The notes beneath the pieces are model-generated. The model worked only from the letters and a program-made list of their open reading frames with translations, made no database searches and was not told the DNA's origin. Positions 53,996 to 64,000 of a stretch of 64,000 nucleotides of DNA are shown here, piece after piece; position 1 is the stretch's first letter, and each line of letters begins with the position of its first letter. This DNA comes from Synaphobranchus kaupii. Taxonomy: Eukaryota; Chordata; Actinopteri; Anguilliformes; Synaphobranchidae. The stretch covers positions 54,085,579 to 54,149,578 of the forward strand of contig CM056379.1 in NCBI GenBank assembly GCA_029718625.1, written 5' to 3'. The position numbers were made by a program, and so were the translations under genes.

Positions 53996-55500
53996 CAGCA
54001 CTCAGGTATTACCTTGTGAGTTAACAGCAGCTAGGATGTGTCCATGCACGACAGTACAGGTGGCCAGAGATGCTGTCTCATTAGCACTTATCTATCATGA
54101 CCTTTTTCAAGTCATTGCTGGGTCATGTGGATGGTGTTGATGTTGTACATTAAGACTGGATGCATGGACCTTGCATCTGATCATTCAAATGGTAAATAAT
54201 TCCAATAATAATTTATGTAAAATAATTCCAGTGTATTGACTGTTGGAGAGGCAAGAGCTTCTGCACCTATGAGAGTCCCAGCTGGACATTATTTTCCACA
54301 CAGCAGAGAGGACATAATCAGACATTCTGAAGAGCTAAAGAGAGTGAAGCTAAAGCAGAAACAAATGTGCAAAATAACTTGCGGCCTTGCCAACTGCAGA
54401 AAGTGACACGGTTTGACATAAAATGAAAATGAAAAATCAGTTCCAGTCATTCAAGAGCTGGAAACATTTGAGCTTATGTTTTATTCATTTTCAAATACAT
54501 AATTGGGACAGTGCCTTTCACACTGTCATGTGGTGGGGTGGCAGGAAAACAGATGGACATGCATATAACACTATGCCTCTCAACTCCACAAATCTCTTCT
54601 CCCATAGCCAGACCCAAAAAAGCACTGCATAATAATGTAATGTAATGTATCACTTTCTTGCAGTGCAGAGAAGCTCAATGGTTAAAACATAGATTTTAGC
54701 CAGCACAGAATGTTCATTAGATTTTGAGAGTTTTTAAAAATGTGGGGCTCCTATCAGTCTAAAATTCCTTTTTCAGAGGAGCTCTATGTTTTTCCTTGGG
54801 CTCAGTAAGTTGAGCTGTCTCAGTGACTAAACCCTTCCAGAGTTGTGGAGGGAGCTGCCTTTTTCCCTCTTTGCACATCTGTGAGATGCGCTGATATCAC
54901 CGCACCCTGTTGCAGACTCCCGTCGCAGCAGGTCGCCGACAGTTATCTTCCAAAAAACATGAAGGGTCCTGGACACTCTAACGTGCACCCAGTGTCTGCG
55001 CACTTATCTCAAACCAGAACCACAGGAGCCAAGCTCTGCAGTGCTTCTCTCAGAGGAAAGGACAACCCGCCTCACTTTCAAATATGCTTTCATCCTTTTT
55101 CATCTCCCCTTATGAACCCTGTTAACTCCATATAACTCAAAGTCAACAATGGTTTCTCCCAGACAGCACAGATAATCAGTGGGGAACAGCCCTGCCTTTT
55201 ATATATGAGCTCTTCTGTGGTTTTCTGTTTTCAGCTGTGAGTCACTATAATGTGGCAAGAATGCACTGTGCTAACATGGTGCTCATCATGGGGCTAACAG
55301 TTTTGCCATCATGCCATTGCTTTACCAGGTGGTTGTGAGCACTGACAACCTGCAACAACATATAGGACTGCGCTGATAAATGTGATGCATATCTCATGAA
55401 TGGCTGCAACATAGAAATCACTACCAGTGATATCTCATCACTATATTTTTACTATGTTCACAGAGCCAATCAGAAGACGCGCATCAGATCACGTGACATT
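53996..55500. other. Non-coding stretch, nothing recognised
   Basis: A short (AATGT)n run lies at about 54633-54649. The frames at 54423-54632 and 54845-55135 show no domain. GCCAATCAGA and a CACGTG box at about 55465-55495 lie just ahead of the ORF at 55541. Confidence 0.35.
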
Positions 55501-55540
55501 CACGGATTTTTGTCAATTTCTTCAAAATTAACATTAAATA

Positions 55541-55726
55541 ATGGAAAACTTTGATGAAATGGACGAACCTGTGGTGGTTTCACCGTTCGGCAAGCGGAAA
55601 CGCCGTCAGCCACGTAATTCTGCCCGTTCTAAGGACAAAGAAGCTTGTTACAGTGGCAACGATAGGATTCCCCGTGTAGCATGTACAAACAACAGTGCTT
55701 CGTGTACTTTAAATTTTCAAAATTAG
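55541..55726 (+). other. Short ORF with promoter-like upstream region, identity unknown
   Basis: The frame has 61 codons: an acidic start (MENFDEMDEPVVVSPFGKRK), then a strongly basic stretch with KRKRRQPRN and ARSKDKEAC, which would act as a nuclear localisation signal. Just upstream are a CCAAT box (GCCAATCAGA, about 55463) and an E-box (CACGTGAC, about 55491), and the sequence there is GC-richer than its surroundings. It could be a first coding exon of a host or transposon gene, with a donor such as CGTGTAGCATG at about 55672. I do not recognise the protein, and no second exon was identified. Confidence 0.3.
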
Positions 55727-55739
55727 CAACGCGTTACTC

Positions 55740-57688
55740 AACCTAATATTGGAGGCTACATTTCATGCTGCGTTTGATATGCTAAGGCTATTTATTACGA
55801 AGAACTCTCCAATCGATTAATAATCGAGTGTGAAAGCCCTATATTTCATTTGATTAGCTTTTCATATTTGTCAATGTCGTTTTAAAAGCAACATTTTGAA
55901 CACCCTGTCACTACATTTATATTGTCAATTGAAATGGGCTGAATAAGAAGGTTAATTAAAAAGGCTATTTTCCCTATGTTTTGTCTGTTGAATTAATCTC
56001 AGTCAGCTCTAATGTAACAAAAGTGGGCAGTGCAAGAACGAATACGGGTAGACTTTTATTTTATCGGTTGCTATAGGCCTACTGGCTATGAAGGTGATAC
56101 ATTTTTCAATCGTTTTGTAAAACCATCTACAACATATTTCAACAACATTTTATAATGAATACGTAAGGTTAAATGGTCCTAATAATTTAACACTGATTTA
56201 AGTTATTTTATGACGGGTAATATAACGCGTTACCTTAATTGTATAGTAGCTAATATAACGCTTTACTTTTTAAAAAAGTAACTAGTATTTAATATATTAT
56301 AATTTTTGTCCAAACAGGTGGACTTAGAGTTTTCTGCAAAAAAAGTACAGATGGACTTAACGGGTTTTGCAGCAAAAGGCAGTCAAATTTGATAAAAAAA
56401 GAATTGAATAAAGTTACATTTTTGGAAAATATGACATTTTATTCAGTGATGAATAACCTTTTCATTGCAATTAAAGTGAAATTAGTGAACCTGAACATAG
56501 AAAAATCGCTCATTTAAAACAAAAGATGTCAGGGGGACTTAGAGGCTTTTGCGTCTGAAGTCTTCATATATTTTTTTAAATCATGAAGCAAATTGTGTTG
56601 TAGAATACAAGAGTAACTAGTTTTTGAATCAAACAAGCAATACAACATCTATTATAACAAACAGTGAATAACAAGCAAATTAAAAATTTATAAAAAATAA
56701 AACCCATGATCAAATGGAAATGTGATTTTATGTGACACTTATGGCGCGAGTAGGCTTAGTGCTAGTAAGCATAGTTATGATCATTTCAGTCCTGACCAAC
56801 ATCTGTAACTCCCGGCAGACACTAAGAGACATCCAGTGAAACAGTTTGTAATAAACCGCCAGCTCGTTCAGTGTCACAGTAGCCTATACCCTACACTAAA
56901 AAAAACACCATAGAAAAGGCAGCATTGCTGTGAGTCTTTTCACCGTTTTCTTACAGTATAACCATTCCAAACACGCAAATTCTCTCATTTAAATATGGCT
57001 GTTTGCGGCTGGAGTCATTTGCATAACTTTGATCACCCGCAAAGTTGTGAAATGTTAACGCATGCAAATATTTTGCTTGTACCCGCAAAATAACACCCCT
57101 TATTTGGGATCTTAGTAAATTGACCCCTGAATGTTTAAATGCAACTACATCTGTAGGACTTTGTAACACAATACAAATAAGCAATTTTAAATGGTTTTGA
57201 AATAATTGATTCATGTAAAATATTTACAACAGTACAATATTCTACAATATTATTAAAACAATGACAAGATTTCCCTCTATTGAACTGAGTAAACAGAGTG
57301 AGTTGATACAATAAAAATAATTTTAACTCATTCAATGCCATTGTTTAATAACACTAGAATACCTGCAGTGTCAAGCCAATATGGCTGCCAACATTCAACA
57401 TTTTTAGATTGATCCTGTCAATGTTCAAATAATAAAACACATTTACCTATTTAACATAATTACTTTAATCATTGGTGATGTGTAACAGTGAAAACGGTTT
57501 TCCATCAAAATCAGCTCTTGCTTGAGAGATTTTAAGTTGGACATAGCTGGACAGTATCTGTTTTGACAGACCACAAGTGCTTTGCATTATTTGAGTAGAT
57601 GGATACACAATAAACTGAACAAATACATATGTAGCCTGCTACATCATTTGAGTCACTTTGACCCAGAAACACATTTTTAGATTTAAAA
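55740..57688. other. Non-coding stretch, one possible MITE end
   Basis: TTAGTAAATTGACCCC at 57113-57128 resembles an end of the family at 27436-27599. A loosely repeated block with GGACTTA and TTTTGC occurs at 56322-56545. No gene was recognised. Confidence 0.35.
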
Positions 57689-58334
57689 CACAACGAGCTA
57701 AAAAAACACCGAATACTCAAAAAGTATACAAAACAGTGAACAACCGAGATGCTAAGTGAAACGAGAGTTGCTGCCTCGTAGGTAACAAACAAAAGGACAT
57801 AAAGTAGAGCTAATCAAAGGGAGAACGCGAGAAGCGAAAAAATAACTCCCTAGCTCTAAACGGAGCAAACTGCTTGCTGCAGGAATATAAGGGAAGCAGT
57901 TTCCGTGTCCTAACCTACCGGCAATATGCCAAACGCAAGACAAACACTAATGGCCATATCTCACTAACCGGGTGAACGACACACGAGAGCAACGAATCTC
58001 GAGCTCGGTAAACACAACGAGCTAACAAACACTGAATACCTTACAGTATAAAAAACAGTGAACGAGATGCTAACGTGGAGTGAGAGAAGAGACTGCCTCA
58101 GAGGTAACAAATGAAGGAAAGTAAATTAGAGCTAAGCAAGGGGAGAACGCAACCAGCGAAAAAATAACTCCCTAACTCTAAAACGGAGAGTACTGCTTGC
58201 TGCAGGAATTAAAGGGAAGCAGTCTCCGTGTCCTAACCTACCGGCAGTGTGCCAAACGCAAGACATGCGAAAAATAATGGCCCTACATCTCAATAAAGGG
58301 AAAGGTAACGAGAAGGCGAAAGGAACAGAGATCT
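57689..58334 (-). repeat. 324-bp tandem duplication in the LTR
   Basis: CACAACGAGCTAA starts at both 57689 and 58013. Each unit carries AGCGAAAAAATAACTCCCTA, CTGCTTGCTGCAGGAAT and GTGTCCTAACCTACCGGCA. The copies are about 85% alike by eye, so the duplication is not very recent. Confidence 0.85.
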
Positions 58335-58384
58335 AACGTTCCAAGGCTACTTTCATAGACTCGCAGTCACACGCACACATGTCA

Positions 58385-58575
58385 ACAAAATCGCCCAGAC
58401 TCCCTATGAGGAAAGCCGTACCCGAAGGACGAACAGAACTACAGTTCCGTACAAAATCGCCCAGTCTCCATGCACGGAGACAGGTACCGAAGGACGAACA
58501 GAACAACTGTCTGAACAAAATCGCCCAGTCTGCCTATAGGAAGACATGTACCGAAGGACAAACAGAACAGCTGTT
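58385..58575 (-). repeat. Three ~65-bp tandem units in the LTR
   Basis: ACAAAATCGCCCAG recurs at 58385, 58451 and 58515. Each is followed by a GTACCGAAGGACGAACAGAA-type string. Such arrays in LTRs often hold transcription-factor sites, but none is identified here. Confidence 0.88.
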
Positions 58576-59248
58576 CCAGACATTTACCAGCTCAATGACT
58601 AACGCAAGCCTAGTAGAAAATACACGCTCTGCCTCTCAATATAGATAAAAAACCCTGACTCACAACAAAGGGGAAACGTAGTCCAAGAGAAGGAGACAAA
58701 ACTAGGAACAAACGTACCGAAGCTACTAACCGGCTCACTGTCACACGCAAATCAGTAGAAGCACAAAGCCTGGTTTCTCAGTAAGAAAACCAAACAAGGC
58801 AAATGGAACAAAGAACTGCTGCCCTATACTTCTACGAGCTAAGTAACTAAGTAAAAGCGTGAACGCCCGGTCTCTCAATAAGGAGAGACCATAGAAAGGT
58901 GAATATAGCAGAGAACTGCGGTCCCATACTTCTACGAGCTAAGTGACTAAAGAGCCAGAAATAATAAACGCCCTGCCTCAGTAATGAGAGATGTTAGGAT
59001 AGGCGAGTATCACAAATGGTACAAATAAAACACACACCCAACAATGCGAAATAAAGCAAAATAATATTGAAGCCCCGAACGAAGGAAACGGAGGCTTATG
59101 TAGCTCTCAGGCAACCACGCACACGTGTGAACGCTGATGAGAACTCCGCGAAAGACACAAGGCTTAGCCAAAACTCCACTAAAAGAGCAGTGCCCACACG
59201 TGGCGACCGAGGAAAACGACCGCAAGGAAAGGGTCAAAAACCATGACA

Positions 59249-60517
59249 GAACCGAGTTTGACCGTCAAGTTAATTATAGAACGTTCATTCAGACATAACT
59301 TATTATTAATAGTCAGCCCACTCATGCAGCCATACAGATTACGTTTGGGCATCATGACATGGTTTATTTAGCTAGTATCAGAATTTTGATGGGTTTTTAA
59401 GTTTTCACTGTTTACACGTTTTGGTCAACATAAATCGTCCTTGGAACTTAACGTTGGTATTTCTGTCGACTTACGTATTTTGCCCCCGGAACTTAATGGG
59501 TTACGATAAAGAACAAGATTTCAGTTGCGTTTTGAAGTTGATATTTAAATAAATTGTTTTTAACTTCATTGATGATAACTCAACCAATGACTACAACTCC
59601 ATCTTAGTACTTTTGAATGCCTCTGCCAAAACACCATACATTGTTAAGAGCTATTAAATTGCACACTTAATTAGAAATATCCCATGCATCAAGATCACCA
59701 ATCACAACACTTTACTGCAATGGAATAATTGATTCCCAGGTCCAGTCCATCCTTTTCTAACGTCTTCCCTTGATCACATTAATACCTTACATGCAGTATT
59801 TCATGTCAGGGGTAGTATTATTGTAGGCCTCAGCTTCCTTTGTGACAGAACAAAAAGAAAAAAAAATATTGTAGAATTCACAAAGCAGTCTCAATGGGTC
59901 AAAGTCACAATTAAGAACCAGATCTCCACTAATAGTAGTACAGTGTGCTTTTGTCTATACATACACTGTAATTTTCTTGATACAGAGAGAGTTCTGGGAT
60001 GTAAAAAATGACTTATTCAATTGATATTAATTGGCTGGCAATATTAGTTTTCCGTATGTTGGTTGACAATACATAAAGCCAGTGCAATTTGGAGTCAAGC
60101 CTGCTTGACAGGCACACCATCAAATATCAGCAAATCAAAGAGGATATTTCACTGGAATCCAGTGTCTTATCAGGATAAACCACCTAGCAGCCTCATTGCA
60201 ATTCATCTGTAAAGAACTCACCCAGATACTAGTCATTCCTCACATTAAATAAATGCATCATCCTGGTCTTTCTTCAACCTCCACTGCTTACCTGTGAACT
60301 GCATGATTCATACACAAGGATTTACATCCCACTTCCCTGGACTACACCAGCTCTTTCACAGCTATTCCCCCATCAAAACCAGAAGATCCTCAAACTCATA
60401 CCATCTACCAGTTTGCACCGCATCAGTTGCAGGTCCTATCCCTCAGTTTCCCCTCATCTGTGAAGCCTTTTCAGTGCCTACCCTGATCGAACTGTCTTCC
60501 TATTTTATCTTATTGTA
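59249..60517. other. Non-coding stretch, nothing recognised
   Basis: No ends, repeats or domains seen. The frame at 60294-60539 runs into the transposon at 60518 and has no known motif. Confidence 0.4.
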
Positions 60518-61493
60518 CAGTGAGCACCATAATTCATAGGTTAGTGACATATTGATTAAATATAAACATTTTTAATATTTGGTCGCATATCCTTTGCATG
60601 CCATGACTTCCTGATGTCTGTGACCCAACAATATCAAAAGACTCTTGAGATCTTATTTTCTGGTACTCTTACAAGCGATACTATAACTTGGATCTCTATG
60701 GCCGGGAATTTGGGGGTGGGACTAGATTTAGCTGTAAATTATGCTGGAACAGTATGGAATACATGATTGGCGAAATGGCTGTAAGTCATCAAGGGTCTGT
60801 GGTATCAAACGAGCCTCAAATCATCACTCTGCTGTCAGATATGCAGTAGATATGGATGGATCACTTTAAGGGTTGTTTCTGCTGACAAATTTTCCTATTG
60901 AACTCTGGATGATCATCAGGGGAAGAAACAGTTCAAGTTATCCATTCATATCTACTGCATATATGGCAGCAGAGTGATGGTTTAAGGCTTGTTTAATACG
61001 TCAGACCCTTGATGACTTAGAGCCATTTGCCCAACCATCTGTTCCATACTGTTCCAGTGTAATTTACAGCTAAATCTATTTCCACCCCTAAATTCCCATA
61101 GAGATCCATTCAAATGCAGAGAGGTTATAGTATCGCTTGTATCGCTTGAGTACCAGAAAATAAGATATCAAGAGTCTTTTGATATTGTTGGGTCACAAAC
61201 ATCAGGAAGTCATGGCATGCAAAGGATATGCGACCAAATATTAAAAATGATTACATTATTCTACATTATGTTAAACTGTGCAATATTTTTTGATGCCCGA
61301 AAATGAGGGGGACTATGTACAAAAGGTTCTATAATTTCGAAACAGTTCATCCGATATGGATGAACATACCCTCAAATTAAAGGTGACAGTCTGCACTTCA
61401 ATCTTATTGTATGCTTTCACACTCAAAGCGCTAGAGTACAGAACCAAAATAACAAAAAATTTGTCACTGTCCAATGAATTATGGTGCTCACTA
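60518..61493. mobile_element. Tc1/mariner-type non-autonomous element with large internal palindrome
   Basis: CAGTGAGCACCATAATTCAT at the left is mirrored by ATGAATTATGGTGCTCACTA at the right. TA lies outside both (60516-60517 and 61494-61495). Inside, about 60573-60900 is inverted at about 60905-61250: GCATATCCTTTGCATGCC faces GGCATGCAAAGGATATGC. AGAGTCTTTTGATATTGTTG and CAATATCAAAAGACTCTTG are also paired. The central unique part is tiny, so the transcript would form a hairpin with arms of over 300 nt. Confidence 0.85.
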
Positions 61494-63133
61494 TATGTTT
61501 TCTTCTACAACAGTCTGTATATGTAATCAACACTAAAGCTTTTAATCTGTATTCATGTAACGTTGCATTGTTATGCCATGCACAATTGAACAAATCCCAT
61601 ATATCAAGCTAACTTTGAATCAGCATTTAATTTGGGTAACATTGTTTTATATCTCGCATCGATTAATTTTTAATCTAAACTCAAACTTAGTTTTTGGTTG
61701 GGATAGCATTAGCATCAGAACTGATGGAAAACACAACAGTGGAACAAAATTGATTAATTGTTGCATTCGTCAGCTTCAGATATGGTACTGAACGATGGAA
61801 TCAACAGTAACTGTTCTCATAAAACACATCATTCAGTTCAAATTGGTTTGTTTGTGATTTTATTGAAAACACAATATCTAATCAACATTGAATTTAAATT
61901 ATTAATCAATGTTGAATTTTTGCTGACTTTGCCAGCAGTGGACATGGTTGAAAACACATCATTGGATCAGTGAATGAAATTCTGTAGGTGTTGTTTACCA
62001 GTGTGACAGATAGTTTGTGTGTGTGTGTGTGTGTGTGCGCGTGCGTGCGTGCGTGCGCGTGCGTGTGTGTTCATTTTGATTTATCTGTCATAATTTTTTT
62101 CAACCACACTTTTATAAATGGGTTGCCATTCATCATTGGGGCTGCCATCACTGTATCATAACCAGTATGTGGCATTTAAGTGAGCTAGCTATCCTCCATG
62201 TCTCCTGTGATTGCCCTTTGCCCCATCAGACAGGTATATGCTTGGGCATGGATTCCATAAGAAAGCAGATGTGATGCAGTTTGTGATGCAACCAAAATGT
62301 TATCATCTTTATATTAATTGGTTCCTTGCCTGTTAAAACATTTAGGTTTCTGGGTCTTGCTGAAAGGCAAACAGGGAAATAGCTCCTGTACTGTCGCAAA
62401 CAAATATCAATTCATCATTAAAATCTGATCTCATCATCCATCTTTGAACTAATATTGAGTCTACAAACGTCAATAAAATAATGTATGAGAACAGAGAATC
62501 ATGACCATCTAGTATAGTCCTTTCAAGTCTAGCATATCCTCTTTAACTTAAAGGGCAACTTTTAGGTTAACATTAACAGTGAATTAATATGTGGGAAAAT
62601 TATGCAGCAATGGGATTTAAAATAAATGTTTTTTAAAATACACTTAGAATTACATCTATGCTTACTTTTGTAATGAAATCACACACCTCAAATCTGGCAA
62701 ATTGAAGAGTGAAGAGGGCAGTGAGAACAGAGCAGCAGTTACAGTGAATGGTAAAGTAAGCAACATTAGCAGAAAAATGGATTGTAATGTCGGCATCGTT
62801 GAGACAGATGAGCTGGAAAATCCGCTTTCCAATGCTCGCCTTAGCTATCAATGTGACAGCGGGCAAAATAACCCAGTAGAGACTGTCCAATCCCACTGAG
62901 CAAAATCTCGTCCATTCGTCATCCGTAATAATGTCGGGCGACATCGGCTGTGTTAGTCGCCGGTGTATGTTGTTTAGATCACTTTTTAATCTTGATTTAG
63001 GGTTGAGTTAGAAGACATCGTTTGACATGGTATGATGCCAGATCGATCGGTCGGTTTAGCTAACTAACTACCTAGCCTCACAGCAAGAAACTTTATTTTA
63101 TTATTTGATAGTTAGCTAGCAGCAATCACTTAC
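61494..63133. other. Non-coding stretch; possible intron of the THAP-encoding unit
   Basis: A (GT)n/(GC)n microsatellite is listed separately. The frame 62944-62633 (minus, MSPDIITDDEW...) lies downstream of the THAP exon and might be part of a following exon, but no domain is recognisable. The opposite strand has an equally good frame at 62702-62899. Confidence 0.3.
62015..62070. repeat. (GT)n with interspersed GC microsatellite
   Basis: A (TG)n run passes into (TGCG)n and back to (TG)n over about 56 bp. Alternating purine-pyrimidine of this length can adopt Z-DNA. Confidence 0.95.
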
Positions 63134-63463
63134 CATGGTTCTATGAGAAGTGTTTCCGCCAGGGCCAGTGGCAGAGGCTGCTAATGTCGATGGAACTGAA
63201 GGAGAGTGAATGGATAGGACAGCACCAGGTAGGCCTATCAGTCTCACACGGTCCTGTTTTCGAAATCCCATCCTGAACTCCATCATATCTCCGGGAACAT
63301 AATCCTCCTCCCTAAAATGTGCACCACACACGACCACGTTTTTGGACACAGATGCTGCAGTGAAGTCCCTATCCTCACCGGCACAAATCGCACCTACGTA
63401 CCAAAATTGTGGGGAAAAATATGAACTCTGCCCTGTCAGGCAAAAAACACAAAAGTTCACCAT
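63134..63463 (-). CDS. THAP-domain exon (first coding exon, partial gene)
   Basis: From the ATG at 63461-63463 the exon runs 110 codons in phase 0 to ACCATG, directly followed on the minus strand by GTAAGTG, a canonical splice donor (63133-63127). The protein begins MVNFCVFCLTG, giving the first Cys pair of a THAP zinc finger. After 37 residues comes VVVCGAHFREEDY, giving Cys-x2-His. GLPGAVLSIHSP stands for the usual AVPxI box. THAP domains (C2CH, about 90 residues) bind DNA and occur both in host regulators and in P-element-like transposases. The segment between the cysteines is less typical than the rest, so an unrecognised intron or decay is possible. Later exons were not identified. A Thr/Ser/Pro-rich tail follows the domain. 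Confidence 0.6.
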
Positions 63464-63487
63464 CCAAAATCGCTGTGAAACAACTAA

Positions 63488-63820
63488 AACGGAAACTAAC
63501 ACTTTTGGCACACAGTCACTAAAACGTTATCCCGTTTTTTGGGTCGCAGCATTCCACTATCTCCTTCTCTCTGCCTACTTGGAGACATATCCACAATCAA
63601 TTTAACAACCCAGAACACCAGGTCCTTGCTCATTGCCCTAACTGTCGCCAAGAAAACTATCCTATTACATTGGAAAACAAAAAATACTGCAAATACTATG
63701 CAATGGTTGAACCTTCTTTCAGAATACATATCATTAGAAAAAATATCAGCTTCCAGCCACAATCAAATGTCACAATTCAGAGACAACTGGGAACCATTCA
63801 TCAATAATCTAAATTTATAA
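63488..63820 (+). pseudogene. L1-type LINE ORF2 carboxy-terminus, 5'-truncated
   Basis: The frame reads FWHTVTKTLSRFLG, then IPLSPSLCLLGDIS, AKKTILLHWK, QWLNLLSEYISLEKISAS and ends at TAA 63818-63820. This resembles the last part of vertebrate L1/Tx1-type ORF2 (FW..., CLLGD, AKK.IL..WK, W...L..Y...E). Similarity starts abruptly near 63488, as expected for a truncated copy. It is on the opposite strand to the THAP exon, immediately upstream of its start codon, so it may sit in that unit's promoter or 5' UTR. Confidence 0.65.
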
Positions 63821-64000
63821 TCCAACCAAAATAAACCGGTTAGCCAACCCCCCTCCCCTTTTCCCCCTTTCTCCTTTTCTTTCTCTCTCTCTCATACACA
63901 TTACACACTTATAAACATAGTCTAACCTGATGCATACATATTCACAATTCATGTTATTAATAGTTTCACCCTCTCAGTACTTCACTTTTTTCTGGCCCAA
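63821..64000 (+). repeat. Probable 3' UTR of the L1-type copy, pyrimidine-rich
   Basis: CCCCCCTCCCCTTTTCCCCC followed by (CT)n to about 63893 continues directly from the ORF2 stop. Pyrimidine- or purine-rich 3' UTRs are common in L1 elements. The element may extend beyond the window. Confidence 0.45.

Larger units (their letters stand above)
57689..59248 (-). mobile_element. LTR with extensive internal tandem duplication
   Basis: On the minus strand it starts TGTCATGGTTTTTGACCC (59248), the same opening as the LTRs at 14843 and 51676, and no pol lies beside it. The far boundary is uncertain, near 57630-57690. The interior is made of three duplicated blocks: two 324-bp units (from 57689 and 58013), three ~65-bp units (58385-58575) and two ~100-bp units (about 58814 and 58914). 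The composition (CCTACCGGCA..., GAGCTAACAAACACTGAATA) is unlike the flanks. Confidence 0.65.

Noticed and set aside
62633..62944. 103-codon frame downstream of the THAP exon
   Set aside because: No recognisable domain, and the opposite strand has an equally plausible frame. Kept only as a possible exon within the non-coding entry.
1..64000. A bacterial-style defence, toxin or secretion system
   Set aside because: The DNA is plainly vertebrate and dominated by eukaryotic transposons. No operon-like gene cluster exists.

Overview
The window reads as intergenic or intronic vertebrate DNA, almost certainly from a ray-finned (teleost) fish. It is AT-rich with very low coding density. It carries a teleost-typical mixture of transposable elements: Tc1/mariner elements with TA duplications, hAT foldbacks with CAG...CTG ends, TTAA-targeting elements, Gypsy-type LTRs beginning TGTCA, a Rex1/CR1-like LINE and L2-type tails ending in TGTAA repeats. 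I found no operons, rRNA, intact tRNA or CRISPR arrays. I found no host gene I can name. The only exon-like object with a canonical splice site is a THAP-domain exon at the right edge, 63134-63463, minus strand, and it may itself come from a transposon. The species cannot be fixed from the sequence alone.

Layout. 1-5 kb: a solo LTR (1066-2126), a TTAA foldback (2541-3183) and a hairpin. 5-9 kb: a Myb/SANT-like exon remnant, an hAT foldback (5948-6705) and a nearly intact Tc1-like transposon (7271-8797) whose transposase is broken by two 2-base deletions. 9-14 kb: mostly featureless, with one small hAT MITE. 14-19 kb: a solo LTR (14074-14843), a 2.1-kb hAT-type element (14987-17078) with a nested MITE, and a truncated Tc1 transposon. 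19-28 kb: a 1.1-kb element with about 220-bp inverted arms, a repeat I call X interrupted by an hAT insertion, and several MITEs. 29.7-32.3 kb: a nest in which one hAT copy contains a piggyBac-like element and a solo LTR.

33.7-46.9 kb is one decayed plus-strand Gypsy retrotransposon. Its gag region is split by a 6.1-kb insertion (34223-40338), which carries its own nested elements. Its 3' LTR is split by a 3-kb LINE (43801-46820). 46.9-47.9 kb is a second copy of repeat X, interrupted by a Tc1-type element. 51.0-53.8 kb is a minus-strand Gypsy element with recognisable reverse transcriptase, RNase H and integrase. 57.7-59.2 kb is an LTR built largely of tandem duplications. 60.5-61.5 kb is a Tc1-type element containing a large palindrome. 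The last kilobase holds the THAP exon and the end of an L1-type ORF2.

Nothing here looks like a working multi-gene system. The window is most useful as a stratigraphic record. Target-site duplications, and pairs of repeat copies in which one lacks the insertion seen in the other, let several insertions be ordered relative to one another. All element calls rest on reading ends, duplications and protein motifs by eye. Family names are given only as precisely as those signs allow.
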